From contig JAGSPU010001568.1 of the NCBI GenBank assembly GCA_019321725.1, forward strand, positions 186,001 through 250,000: 64,000 nt of DNA, in the 5' to 3' direction. The DNA is from Paulownia fortunei (lineage: Eukaryota; Streptophyta; Magnoliopsida; Lamiales; Paulowniaceae). How positions within the stretch are numbered: the first letter of the stretch is position 1; every line of letters starts with the position of its first letter. Below the pieces are notes generated by a model, which was not told where the DNA came from, did not search any database, and saw only the letters and a program-made list of their open reading frames with translations. Shown one piece after another: positions 25,866 through 38,309 of the stretch. The position numbers and the translations under genes were made by a program.

Positions 25866-26335
25866 AATAATTGATAATTTTACACAATCTTTTTGACATG
25901 TGTCACTGATAATGAACAAAGCATATGAAATTACAATTATGCTGATTTCTTGTAGTAAAGGGCACAGCACATTGAATAGACTAGCTACAAAATATCCCTT
26001 TTCAATTGGTGCACAACTACAAGAGGTAGCTTAAGGACTAAGGTATCAAAAAGGGTATACCTGAAAGTTAATTTTATGCATTAGGTTGGGGAAAGAGTTA
26101 AATTAGTGGACCTCATGGGGGCTATGTATATATAGTGCACACTAAAAAATCAAAGGCAACCAGTATATATTAGAGCTTGAAATTTAAAATTCAAACTCTT
26201 TAAGGGGGTAAATGAAGTCTTCATTCTCATTTTTGAATTCCAAATGAGTAACTTTCTGTAATAAAGTGTATAAATATAATCCATGCAACCAGTTGCATAC
26301 AACAGCATAACAAAGATAAAGAAAAGGAATGGATA

Positions 26336-26726
26336 AGTTGAAATATTGTTTTGAAAATCGGATGAGCCGATTAGTTCAATTGGATCCGGGTTCGGTTAAG
26401 AATATAAAATCAGAAATTCAGTTTCGAACCGGTCAAAACTGGTTTGAACAGTTTTTATTTTTATTTTTTTTAAATTTGATATTTTGTTATATTTATGTAG
26501 TTATTTGAATTTTGTATTTTGTTAGATTTTTATTAGGTAGTTATTATTATTTTTTTATATTCAAAATGTATTACATAATAATTAGTATATCTATTATCAT
26601 TTTACATAATATAATAAGAAAATATAATCAATTTATATTAGATCAATCCGACCACTAGTTGAACCTCTAATCGTTAGCAAGACCGATTTGGTCATCGAAT
26701 CGATTATAAAACACTGAGTTGAAATA
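26336..26726. mobile_element. Mutator-like MITE with 10-bp target duplication
   Basis: A 371-bp element at 26346-26716 is flanked on both sides by AGTTGAAATA (26336-26345 and 26717-26726). The left end reads TTGTTTTGAAAATCGGATGA. The reverse complement of the right end reads CAGTGTTTTATAATCGATTC and continues GATGACCAAATCGG, so the ends are imperfect terminal inverted repeats. The interior is AT-rich and non-coding. A 9-10 bp target duplication is characteristic of Mutator-like elements. The many CCGGTT and AACCGG-like words near the ends are typical of such plant repeats. It must depend on an element elsewhere for transposase. Confidence 0.78.
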
Positions 26727-27295
26727 AATGTTGTTCTTTAGTATGTGTGCCATTCATCTGCTTAATATTTTTGTAACTAAGATTTTATTGATCATGAAAT
26801 TCGAGTAAGAATTAAAAAATCAATCAATATTCTCGTTGGAAAAGAATATGTATATATTTGTATGGTGTGATAGGTAAAAACCTTTTGAAGAAGTATACTT
26901 GACATAAGAGTGCTAACAAGAGTAGTGTAAAAATGTCTTCCTCTTTTAAGACTAAGATTATGTGACTTATTTCTAGTAAAATCATTGATACACTTGACAT
27001 TTACAACTTATTCCTAGTTACGTGGTGTCATTAGAAATATATGTTTCTAATACTTGAAGGCCATAAGATCAAATTCAGTTATTTTCCCAGCTTTTAAGGC
27101 CAAATCCAGAAAACCAACATATGTATCTTGCCCTTATCTCTCCAACTGGCAACGTGAATTTTGTGCATACACAGACAAGATGATGAATGGCAGGTCATAG
27201 ACAGATGTGAAAGGAGAATACGGATTGTATTCCTTCGTGTTGGATCTCAATTAATCACTTTACCTATATTGAGTTCAAATAATTAACTAAAACAA

Positions 27296-27321
27296 ATATA
27301 TATATATATATATATATATAA
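27296..27321. repeat. TA microsatellite
   Basis: A run of about thirteen TA units in AT-rich intergenic DNA. Confidence 0.9.
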
Positions 27322-27954
27322 GGGCATTTTAAAATATAATAACATATTCTATGCTATTAATGTTAATTCTTTAATTTGATTTTGAAATATACCACCAGCA
27401 GTGATTCCATTTTATAATATTACATTCTCAATTTCTCATGCACCCTTGAAAACAATTTTTTTCTTATTCTTGTACCACAAGAATTTGTTGTTTCTTCTTG
27501 TGAGAATGACTTAGTCTTCGAATAATCTTTGGAAGAAGCTTAAGAATATTAGCAATTCTTGTGGATTGGATAAAAAGTGTAGCTGTACACCGTTATTATA
27601 TTATATATACTACTGTATTTCGTATAAAATTCATGGATGCTTTCTTGGGAATTAACTTAAATGTTAGGATGCCCATAAAAAAAAATTAAAAAAAGAGTTG
27701 TTGAGAGGGTTTTAAGATTAGTAATTAGAAATATATATATATATATAGGACCGACAATATCATAATCATAAACCAAATGACAAGATTTCGTGCACACATA
27801 TTTTCAATTCTCATTGATATTATTTGTATTGGTAGTTGTCTAATTTTGATGTGAGTTGAAGCCACATTTGGTTTACTTATGTATGCTTTATATATGATTC
27901 AAAATTAGAAGTCAATTACTTTCTTGCTGAAAAATGTTTATTGAGATATTAAGT

Positions 27955-28640
27955 TAATAAACAACGTGATATTTATTCAGTTCAGAGCTAGTAATATTTA
28001 ATTGCCCCAACATGGGATAATTTAAAATAGGCATAGGCATTGCAAAAATTCTAACAATTCATGCATTTGAAGCTAACTTCTATGATTTAGGTATGCATTT
28101 TACTAGACAACAATAAAAAATGGAGCCAAAAACCTTTCAAATAAGACCTTTATTCCATGATCCATGAACTTTATCCAATCTTGGGTCCAAGTTATGATAA
28201 GTACACATTGAGTGAGGAAGAAAATAGTGGGAGGGTGGGGGTTGGTTTCCTTATCCCACAATTCTGCACAACTTTGTTGAAGGAAAGCTGGATTGCTTAT
28301 GTTGATTTATTAAACAACATCATATTTATTCAGTGGAGAGCTAGTAATGTGAACGCAATTTAATACAACTTTTATCACAAACACTTAATTCCCCCAAACA
28401 AGGGATAATCTAAAATAGGCATAAATTTAGTCATTGCAAAAATCCAACAATTCATGTATTTGAAGCTACCTTCAATGATTTAGATATGCATGTTACTAGA
28501 CAGCAATAAAAATGGAGCCACAGCCTTTCAAACAAGACCTTTATTCCAAGATCCGTATTCTTACCTTTGTCCAAATCTTGGGTTCAAGTTATGATATACA
28601 CACATGAAGAAATTTCTTATCCCACAATTTTGCACAAAGA
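27955..28640. repeat. Tandem duplication of a roughly 350-bp non-coding segment
   Basis: Copy 1 (about 27955-28276) and copy 2 (about 28306-28640) share an ordered series of words: ATATTTATTCAG, AGAGCTAGTAAT, GGGATAAT plus AAAATAGGCATA, AACAATTCATG plus ATTTGAAGCTA, TTACTAGACA plus CAATAAAAA, TGGAGCCA, AAGACCTTTATTCCA, AAGTTATGATA and CTTATCCCACAATT. The offset is 353 bases at the left and about 366 at the right. The copies are diverged by substitutions and small indels, so the event is not recent. No reading frame is conserved between them. Confidence 0.85.
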
Positions 28641-29998
28641 AAGTTGAGGGAATCCGTGTAGATATTGGATCCAACTCACATTTCATCCAATGCTTATCTT
28701 CAACCAATTCTGCCTCCATTCTCTTGTTGGTAGCATCCCTCTATGAATTAAACTTTGAAAAATTTTAAGGAACAAAAAATTATTAGACAACATCTCAATA
28801 CCACATGTAATAATTGGAATTCTTATTTACTAAAATTGCTTGCTCAATCTATTTCTTTGTTGTGATTTATGGTTTCATTCTTGTGTTAACCCATCGTCTG
28901 GTGAAAAACTTTTCTGATGATCTAATAAATATTTGTAGGCCAAAATAGTTAACGAAGTATTGATATTTTACATCCTATATATTTTTTAAAAAAGGTTATA
29001 TTGCCTTACGTACACAAACTTAATATAAGAGTGGTTTGACATTTTTTTTTCATCGTATTTTCTAATTTAATTGACCATTTGCCCCTCAACATATTTACAT
29101 ATCACAAACTCCTAATATATATGCGTGAAATTCTAAATTTAAGCAAAAAGTAAACCTAACAAAATATAAGGTAAATATAATACTTCTCCTATTCCATTAA
29201 GTTTATGGTGTATTTGGAAGTCTCGGCCAAACAAGTATTTCACATAGAGCTGACAAAAAATTTCATTCACACAATCGGCCATTTTGATTCCTCACAAAGA
29301 ATATGTTAAAAAGCTAAATTTTTCATTTTTATGATGAATAATTTCATTATGTTAAATTTGTCCTTGTAACCAACATTAAGAAATGTGACATAATTTTTCC
29401 TTTCATTTACATTTCTCAACACAAATAAATAGATGTTGAATATTTATTTGTGAGGAATTATTTAATCACATAAATTTTCTTCACAATTATTTATTTTCTT
29501 AATTGAAGTATTGAAAATTTGACTAGGAAAGATCTTCATTTCACCATTACATAATAGACTTCATAGTACATTCAACTCACAATTAGAACATGTCTAAATC
29601 AGAATAAATTTGTCATTCTTTTTGCTAGGACTGAATTTAAGTACCAAGTGATTATCTCTAAATAATTGCTACCACTGTAGGATGCCGCTCCAGAACCTCT
29701 ATTAAAATTGATATTTTATTTATTATTATAATATTTTTGATATTTCATTTATTATTGTAATATTTTTAATACAGAGAATTACAATAAAATATCCAAAGTA
29801 CTAAAACACAGTGGGAATAGTTCTGGCATGGAAAACTTCTACCTTGTGAGGAAAACTTCACACAGTTAGGCCACTGATCATTGAAGATGTAAAGTGGATC
29901 ATCACCAGCCAAAATACCCAAGGTTCAAGTTAGTGAACTCGAAATGGGGAGTATTTGCTTATTTGGGTTTGGACAATGTTACATACTTAACTTACCTA

Positions 29999-30002
<4 letters not shown>

Positions 30003-30035
<33 letters not shown>
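30003..30035. repeat. AT microsatellite
   Basis: About sixteen AT units in the intergenic region upstream of LOS4. Confidence 0.9.
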
Positions 30036-30038
<3 letters not shown>

Positions 30039-31305
30039 CATCTCATGTAGAGTGACTTACAATTATTGATACTAGCACACACTAGCATTTACGACAACAC
30101 GCAAAAATCTTCAAATTGTGCTTACAAATAGACTCATTCGGAGGAAACCAAACAAGAAGAGAGCCAATAGAAAGTTTGGCCAGGAGGCTCAGTGAGGAAG
30201 AATTTTTTAAGTGATGGAGAGTTTTCTTAAAAAGATGAAGAGTGGTTTTTCTAAATAGAGAGAAATTTTTTATTTAAATATTATGATTGTGTGTCGTAAA
30301 ATAGTAGAATTGAGTTTTTTACTACTGTATAAGTTTTGGAGAAATAAATAGATTTTTTTTTTCAAATATTTAATAGTATTGTAAAATACATTAAAAACGA
30401 ATATTTATATTTTCTCCATTATTATAACCAACTCAAACTTGTACAAAAATTTGAGGTGTTTGTAATCACTGTTTATTAATGGATTTTTAATGGTATTTGC
30501 CATAAGATTTTCCCCCTTATTCTTTTGGGGTTTTCTACTTAAAATTTAGTGTCTTGATTTTGTCACTTTATTTTTCTTGATTTTTATTTTGATTTAAATA
30601 AATATTTATTTAAATATATTTAGTCTGTTGCGTATAATATTATTTAAGTAAATTATGTTTAAAGAAACTGATTGTTAAGTGCGACCATTGTGATCCCTCC
30701 ACTCTTTTTTGAGAACTTAATATAATTAATACTATTTATTTGTGGATTTTGATTATCTCGATACCCAACACTATAGGAGTGTTTGCAAATGATAAAAAGT
30801 GTTTTTATTATGTATTAATTATATAATTTTTTTTGTATTATTTGAAGAAAAGAAAGTAAAAATATTTAATTTGATTTCATATTCCCCAAAAAACCAAAGC
30901 AAGCACAAAATATTTTAGGCTTCAAAATTTCTTTCCGAAAAATGATTGATTTCAATTTCATTCTTGCATCTTTTTTTCTCGAATACAAAATGCACTTGAT
31001 ATTTGCATTTTTTAGAATCAGTATTTTCATTCCTCTCAAAATATCAATAATTTATTATAATATTTAAATAATTTTATATTGTAATAGAGCCCTAATATCT
31101 AACTACAACACAACAATATTAACAACTAACTAGTCATATATAATTAAAAATATATCCCCTCACTGCAACAAAATAATATTATTAAAAATATTTTTTAAAA
31201 TATATCACATTATTTTTCCCTATAAAAACATCGAAAGAACTAAAATTAGTAGAGTATATATTAACACAGAAATGGAATTTTCATCTTTGGCATTACTAGT
31301 GGACC

Positions 31306-31415
31306 AATTGGCTGCAGATTTACGCACAATTAACTGCTTAAAAAGGCTTTTTTTTTATATATATAATAAATTTATCTTCACACAATTAGCTGTAGATTTA
31401 CGCACAATCAATTAT
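31306..31415. repeat. Duplicated element in the LOS4 promoter
   Basis: GCTGCAGATTTACGCACAAT at 31310 recurs as GCTGTAGATTTACGCACAAT near 31388, each followed by (T/C)AA and a T-rich stretch. The second copy ends about 130 bases before the LOS4 start and less than 60 bases before the TATA box. Confidence 0.8.
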
Positions 31416-31458
31416 CAAGGGGTTTTAACGGTTGACCTCTCATAAAATAAACCCAGAA

Positions 31459-31469
31459 ATATATATAAG
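31459..31469 (+). promoter_or_regulatory. Putative TATA box of LOS4
   Basis: TATATATAAG lies about 75 bases upstream of the LOS4 start codon and is followed by a GC-richer leader. Position and sequence fit a plant core promoter. Confidence 0.6.
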
Positions 31470-31540
31470 CGCACGCGAAGTAATTCTTAGCCCGCTTTAC
31501 ATTAATCAATCATCAGTAGCACTTTCTAGTACTCTCTACC

Positions 31541-34500
31541 ATGGCCGACAACGAGTCCGCAACCTCCTCTAGCACCGCCACAGTCACGCCGGAGGCGTCG
31601 TTGCATCAGGAGACAAGGCGGTGGGCTGATGTTGCTGAAGAGGCGGAGGCGGAGCAAGAGAGAGCCGAAGCTTCATCGACCGACGTTAACTTAGATTCAT
31701 TGGCTATCGACGAGTCCAAACTAGGTCCCAGCACGCTCACCGATCCCGACGACTCCAGGATTGAAGCTGTAATCCTCAGAATCTTCTGCATAATTCTTTC
31801 TAGATATTTGTGTATATATTGTGGATCTGATTTCCGGCTTTACTGTGTAATTAGAGCTTTAATGATTTTTTGTGGTGTTTTCATTCTGCTATATTTTAGG
31901 ATTTTGTTAACGTTTAAATTTAACTTGATTTAATTATTTTTATGTATTTTGATGTATCAAGTTTTTCCGGGTTTTGATTGAACTTCAATAGTTATCTTGG
32001 AATTAGGTTTTATGTTGAGAAACTTTAGATGCCTTTTGACACTGCTTATGTTTTTTGTTTTCATGTTTGTGGAATAGTTTTTAATGCAAATCTTTTACTT
32101 CGTGGTATGTGTCCGAGTTGAGCTACATGTAGAAACAATTGTCGGATAATAGTGATCTTGCAATGAGTCAATTTTTTCTTATTTGGCGTTTTTGCATCAA
32201 AATATAGGTTACATCCGGTGACACTCCATATACATCAGCTAAGAGATTCGAGGACTTGAACTTATCACCCGAATTGTTGAAGGGTCTGTATGTTGAGATG
32301 AAGTTTGAGAAACCTAGTAAGATACAGGCAATTAGTTTGCCCATGATCCTGACTCCTCCTCACAAGAATTTAATAGCTCAGGCTCACAATGGGTCCGGCA
32401 AGACCACTTGTTTCGTGCTTGGTATGTTGAGCCGCGTGATCCAAAACTCATGGCTCCCCAGGCTCTCTGTATCTGCCCCACGCGAGAGTTAGCCATTCAG
32501 GTTTGTTTAGTAAAATGCTTCAGTTATTTTTTGTTTTGCAAATTTGGAGCCAATCTTCTTGCAAACTTATTAGCATGTAAGTCTATGTTTTGGCTTGGGG
32601 AAAAAGGAAGCAGGGTCGAGGATTAGAGTTAGTAGTGCATCCCTATCTTGAATATATATCTACATATATTCATAGTAATCCATTTAAAAGTTGAACTGCC
32701 TCGAATTGATTGTTTGTAGTTCTACACAGTGCAACGTTAGCCATCCAAGTTACAGGACATATACGTCATTGATTGATTTTCAGTTATTGATAGGATTTTG
32801 GATGATGAATGATGCTGTAATTGTGGCTGAATTGGTACCTCTTTTTAAGCTTAAAGAGTCTAATAGGTTGTTAAATTGTTTGTTTGAATATTGGTCATGC
32901 CAATTTGGAGTTTGAATTGTCTAGTTCTGTGAAGTATTGCACAGGCTTGAGTCTATTGAAAATATATGCATTCATGAAACTGGTAACTTGTTTCTTGTTT
33001 ATGATATGGTTTCATTAGCAAAACTGAATACATGGTACAGAATATGGAAGTGCTTCTGAAGATGGGGAAGTTCACTGGGATAACCTCTGAATTAGCCATA
33101 CCGGCAGATCCTGCGAACTACATTCCAATTCAAAAGAGGCCACCTATTACAGCACAAGTAATTATTGGCACACCTGGTACAATTTGTAAGTGGATGTTAG
33201 CGAAGAAGCTGGGCATGAGTCAAATGAAGATTCTTGTCTTTGATGAGGCAGACCACATGTTGGCAGAGGTAATCCATGGTTTTTAGTTCATGATAGATTT
33301 ATCTTGCCTGAATGTATCCAATATCCTTTTTTATTGTGCACTTATTTCACAATTAACTTTATTCAGGATACATTAGCTATATCTGACCAGCTGCTTGTTT
33401 GGTTAACAGATCTAGGGAACTTTCCTTGCATGTCTAGGTTCTGCCATGTGATTGATGCTCTAGCAACTTACTTGACAAGAGCCATTCTGAGACATCTATA
33501 TATCTGGATAAAGGATTTAATTTATTCGTGCCAATGTCTCATTTTTGTTCATACTGATCCATTGTAGATGGTCATCCTGTGTCTGAATAGCAGTGTTTGG
33601 CTGAAATGTCTAATGCAACTTACTTATATGTCCGTTTGTGCAAATATTTCTATTTGTATTTCATGAATTGGGAGGATAATGACAACAAAAATCTTTTATA
33701 CCTCAAAACTTTTGTAATATCGTGCACAAAAGAAGTTAAGTCCACCCTGTTGTTTAAATTCTGTTTTTTTTTTAATCTGAGAAGCATATGATAAGTATTC
33801 TTTTGCAATTATGCTTATTTGTGAATATTGTCTCATATGTAGAGTGGCTTTCGAGATGATTCAGTGAAGATAATGAAGGCAATTGTGAGAGGCAATTTCA
33901 ATTGCCAGGTTAGCTATTTGCTACACATGTTAAATGATTTTGTGAAGAATGAACTTCTCTATTTGCTTTTTACACGGATGATGTGCTTTAGCTGAGAATA
34001 AGCATGTCTGCTTCTTGTTGGTAAGATCATTGCTGACCAAATTTGAAATGACTTTATAAATGGCAAAAGTGCATGTGCAAGTAAGCAGAAGATGTGTCTG
34101 ATCAATATATATCTTTCTTTATTTGTATGAATCCTTTATTTATGTTTTCTAGTGATTTTTCGTTGCTCACAGTCATTATTACATCTCATTTAACTACCAA
34201 AATGGATTTGTCTAACTATTCTTCTAACATGCTATACAATCTGCCCTGGTATCACCACCTGTTGATAATGTTTGGTGTGAGGGATACAGTACACAAGTAA
34301 TGGTCTATCTAACAGTTCTATGTTAAAAAAAAATGGCAACATGTGAGCTGGTGTAGCTGGCAATTCTTTTGTGGAAACTTGAGGAATGGAACTAAAGTTG
34401 TATTAAACATTTGGAATTTTTTTTGTCTCATTTATGGTTTTATATTCATTACAAAATAATTTCATTTCATTGTTATTTACTTGTAAGGTAAATTAGAACA

Positions 34501-36280
34501 GTTCTAAGGTAAAAATTTATTTGTAAGGTAAATCAGAACTGTTCTAATAGAAGGTATAAATGCATGCATTTTAAACATTTGCACTTGACAGTTCTTTCAG
34601 ATATGGCTATATTTTTATTGGCAACTTGATATGGGTCTAAGGGATTGAATAGTTGACTTTGTGCTGTTGTGCAAAATTATAATCAGGTCCTTCTGTTCTC
34701 GGCTACCTTTGATGATGCCGTCAGGGCTTTCGTATCTAAAATGGTTGAGGAAATCTTTGTCAAAGATTATAACCAAATGTTTGTCAAAAAGGAAGAACTA
34801 TCATTAGAGTCTGTAAAACAGTATAAGGTGCATTGTCCTGATGAGCTTTCAAAGATCATGGTGATTAAAGACCAAATACTTGAACTTGGCGAAAAGGTTG
34901 GGCAGACAATTGTATTTGTTCGCTCCAGGAATAGTGCAGCTATGTTGCACAAATCTTTAGTTAGCCTTGGCTATGAGGTCACTACAATCCAAGGTGCTTT
35001 GAAGCAAGAGGACAGAGATAAAATTATAAAAGAGTTTAAGGAAGGGTTGACTCAAGTTCTAATTTCAACTGATCTTCTCGCTCGAGGCTTTGACCAGCAA
35101 CAGGTGCTTATCACTTTTGCTGTTGCTCCAACGTTTATTTCTTTAGTGAATGTTTTCCTTCTTTGGATCTTGACCTATTACAATGTGGCATCATTTCTTT
35201 ATGTAGGTTAATTTGGTTGTCAATTATGATCCCGTGAGATATGATAAACCTTCTGAGCCTGACTATGAAGTATACTTGCATCGGGTTGGTAGAGCGGGAC
35301 GCTTTGGCCGCAAAGGTATTTTCTCATAGATTTTGCTTGGAGTGCTACTTCCTCGGATTCACGATTGGTTTCTGGTCATCATTAATTTGACATGCCTTGT
35401 GACTTCAATTTGGCATCCTAGCTCATGTTTATTCTGTATCTAGAGAATGTGCCTTTCCCTGTGTATGAAGGACAAATGGATCTTATATGTGAGGGTAACT
35501 TTAATCTTCTTTGTGTATGGAGGAGTATTGTGGATGTGTAGTCTCAGCAATTGGCTTTGTTATCTACTACATACATTTGTATCTATTTAGGTATATCAAC
35601 ATTATCTGAATTAAGTTCTGGTCTACCTTGCTGCATAAGTTTTTCTGGTTGAATTTGTCCTTTCTTGAGCCACAGGGGAAAGGGATGATAACCACATTAA
35701 ATGTCTGGATCTGAAGTTCATGTTACCTGTTTCCCGAGTCATATAACCGTCAGAGGAGGGAGTGAGGGAGCATAACCCACCTAATTTACAGTAACACTCT
35801 ATTAAAGGTGTTCTAGGAGTTGCAGATTTTCCTTTTCTTTATGTGGAAAACAAGAGCATATTCGCACCTAATTTTGTGATATCTTAAAGGTGTCTCCCAA
35901 TTAAGGGATTGTGGGTTACAATGTAGATCCTAATTTATTTAAGTCTGCAGTGTGGTTTTTGTAATCTTGTGTGCAATTACCCACAAGGGACCCTTGTTTC
36001 TTGTAATTGAACAGGTGCAGTATTCAACTTGCTTTGTGATGGTAGAGATGATCTGGTTATGGCCAAGATTGAGAAATACTTCAACACTCAAATAGCTGAG
36101 GTAAATTCTTTCCATGATTGCAAGTGTGTGTTACTCCTTCCAGCAATTATTCTTTTTTATGAGTTTTCAGGTGATTTCTTGAATTGAATGTTTGAGGTGC
36201 CTTTGTATGAAATGCAGGTGAGCCCGTGGAATAGCGAGAAGGAATTTGAGGTTGCTCTAGAGAATGCTGGGCTACTATGA
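31541..36280 (+). CDS. LOS4: DEAD-box ATP-dependent RNA helicase LOS4/RH38 (DDX19/Dbp5 family)
   Basis: DEAD-box RNA helicase that remodels mRNPs during mRNA export at the nuclear pore; Arabidopsis LOS4 is needed for mRNA export and temperature responses. Eight exons: 31541-31768, 32208-32500, 33041-33268, 33843-33908, 34687-35103, 35207-35315, 36015-36100, 36218-36280. Restoring one missing base gives 496 residues, the length I recall for the Arabidopsis protein. An acidic N terminus ([13 protein letters not shown]) precedes the Q motif ([11 protein letters not shown]), Walker A (AHNGSGKT), [19 protein letters not shown], the family V region ([12 protein letters not shown]) and [11 protein letters not shown]. 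Exon 2 is 1 nt short near 32438, where GTGATCC should probably be GTGGATCC ([19 protein letters not shown]). The C terminus is VALENAGLL. Confidence 0.95.
34480..34552. repeat. Direct repeat with palindromic cores in LOS4 intron 4
   Basis: TTGTAAGGTAAATTAGAACA followed by GTTCTAA recurs about 38 bases later as TTGTAAGGTAAATCAGAACT followed by GTTCTAA. Each copy has a small inverted repeat around AGAACNGTTCT. It lies within the 34-kb-side intron and does not touch a splice site. Confidence 0.75.
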
Positions 36281-37651
36281 GTGCTGATTTGATCCACCGG
36301 CTATGTTTGTTATTCTATACAGATGCACTTCAACGCTTGCATTAACAAGAGAAGTGGCTGTAGATTATGTCTTGTGACTACAGTATGACTGTAATGCAAA
36401 TGTGAGACGAATTGGTGCTTCTCTGTGGTTCAAAATTCTCCATACTGGATAGGATTGCCTGCCTGGCTGCCTCATAATTTTGTCTTATCTTCTCCCTTCA
36501 TTCTGAAGACAATGAAACTTCAAATTTATAGATTTTTCTTAGGGACGAAGAGGTGAAATTCTAAAGCTACAAACTGATTTGTGTGTATGCTGGGAGAGAT
36601 GATCATCCTTGCGTGGACCTTTTAGAAATAATTAATTACTTGTATTGCTCCTAGAACTTCACAGCCTCCGATGGGCACGTAGCTTGTGGAGGCAGGCCCC
36701 AGTGAACTTAACCAGCATTCTACATCTTCACTTGTCCCTGAGTTCTATCCTATGGCCAAATATGCTCTCTGTTCCTGATTCTTCCAGATCAGATTCACAA
36801 CTTTGAAAAGATATTTTGTTTATTTATTAAAGCATAAGAGGTCTGATTGAAGCACAAATTTAATGTCGAAAATTAGAGGTAGAAATAGATATATATTGCA
36901 AGATTAGTGTAAGGGTTAACTTGAAATTCTGATGAATTTATATAGGGAAAGGAGTCGACCATAATTTTATAATTTATAAACAAATAATCCATGCCTTGCA
37001 GCGTTGGCTTGTTCGCTTTGTGTTTAATATACTCAATCAAAATTGATGTAAGAAAGTCTGATAATATCTGTGCTGCATGGCTTATATCCACTTCAATGGT
37101 GATTAGCATTTCCAACTCTATCTGGTCTCTACTCCTTGGTTAGACTATTTTCAACTTTTTTTTTTCCCGAAACTTTTGGTGAAGCCATAATCCTCTTCAT
37201 ATGTCATTAACAAGTATATACATTATTATCTCATACTTCTTATTGTTTTCTTTTTCTTTTCCTGTTTCTTTTTCTGGTAAATGAATACTCCAAAACTTAT
37301 GTGCCTCCAAAACACGTATTTGGCTACATATAAGCCTCCAAAGTTTGACATCGGATTCATACCATGCCAATAATCAAACATAAATTCACAATAACTCTCT
37401 AAAAAAATCTAGTATACAGGATTAACAGGTTTGACCATTCCAAACTTATGATTGATACATACATGTTTAATTAAATAAAAAAACCTTTATGGTTTGCACG
37501 TCACAATTAGTGCCCTTCCACGTAAAATAGCTGATCGTGGATCCTCTTCATCTCTATATATTTATAGAGAGTGCTGTTATCGTTTTCAACAAGAAGTTTG
37601 TACTGAAATTAATTAAGGAGAAGAATTAAAGAGGGAGGCAGAAAGGGGAAG
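36281..37651. other. Intergenic region LOS4 to Ole e 1-like gene
   Basis: The first few hundred bases are the LOS4 3' UTR. The rest is AT-rich and non-coding up to the promoter of the next gene. The minus-strand open frame at 36873-37115 resembles no family I know and has no supporting splice context. Confidence 0.6.
37555..37567 (+). promoter_or_regulatory. Putative TATA box of the Ole e 1-like gene
   Basis: TATATATTTATAG lies about 90 bases before the start codon, with a purine-rich leader (GAGAAGAATTAAAGAGGGAG) between them. Confidence 0.55.
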
Positions 37652-38309
37652 ATGGGAGCAAATATTTTGTTGATAATTGCAGCATCCTTACTTTTAGTGG
37701 GCTCGGCGGCCGGAGATGGGAAGGTGGATACTCAGGTCTTTCATGTCGCCGGCAAAGTTCTCTGCCAGGACTGCAACCAGGGCTGGAATGAATGGGTCAA
37801 TGGCGCCAAGCCCATCAAAGGTATATATATACATAAATGAATGAGATTTGTCAAAATTTTAACCATTTAATTATAAAGTTAGTGATTTACATTTCTTAAT
37901 GTAATTTATTCAAGAGTGCTTAGATATTAAATCTGGAGAGCTTATTTCTTGCAGGTTGCAAGGTGTCTGTTACGTGCCTGGATGAGAGGAGCAGAGTTGT
38001 ACAGTACGCAAGTGACTTAACAGATGATGCTGGGAGACTTCGATATTACTTGTAACAAATACGTGAATGGGAAAGAGCTCAAGCCTCAAAATTGCTTCTT
38101 GAGGCTGGTGTCGTCGCCGGACCCCGTTTGCAACATCGCCACCAACTTCGCCGGCGGAAAGAGTGGCGTGAAGCTCCACCGTGGTGTACAGGGACATCCT
38201 CAAGTACGTGCTAGGGCCGTTCTATTACACCACTCCCATGTGTGATGAACCAGATACTAGTAGCCCTGATGAAGATGATTCTGATGATGGCAAACAGGGA
38301 AACTACTAG
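37652..38309 (+). CDS. Pollen Ole e 1-like (extensin-like) secreted protein, frame-broken
   Basis: Small secreted protein of the Ole e 1-like family, found in the cell wall or extracellular space; the biochemical role is not settled for most members. Two exons: 37652-37820 and 37955-38309. The signal peptide is ANILLIIAASLLLVGSAAG. The diagnostic block follows (VFHVAGKVLCQDCNQGWNEW), then a second Cys block (KVSVTCLDERSRVV), ITCNKYVNGKEL and the C-terminal LKYVLGPFYYTTPMCDEPD, with an acidic tail ending DDGKQGNY. Exon 2 changes frame twice. Near 38038 an extra base precedes TTCGATATTACT, and near 38181 the frame shifts before VYRD. The protein is otherwise complete, so the breaks are either sequence errors or recent inactivation. 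The family includes pollen allergens, but these blocks look like the vegetative extensin-like branch. Confidence 0.85.

Larger units (their letters stand above)
24499..31540. other. Large AT-rich intergenic region, protease to LOS4
   Basis: This region holds the upstream regions of two divergent genes, the minus-strand protease and plus-strand LOS4, and about 6 kb of gene-free DNA between them. I see no convincing coding exon. It contains AC, TCTA, T-rich and TA microsatellites, a duplicated AT-rich unit (25755-25865), a Mutator-like MITE (26346-26716), a roughly 350-bp tandem duplication (27955-28640) and a duplicated element in the LOS4 promoter (31306-31415). The 68-codon open frame at 28157-28363 falls inside the duplicated segment and is not conserved in the second copy. 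Confidence 0.65.

Noticed and set aside
27296..30035. TA/AT runs considered as origin or CRISPR-like structure
   Set aside because: Plain dinucleotide microsatellites without spacers or repeats of constant length; the genome is eukaryotic.
37652..38309. Calling the Ole e 1-like gene a definite pseudogene
   Set aside because: Frame breaks of the same kind occur in essential neighbours, so they cannot by themselves show inactivation.
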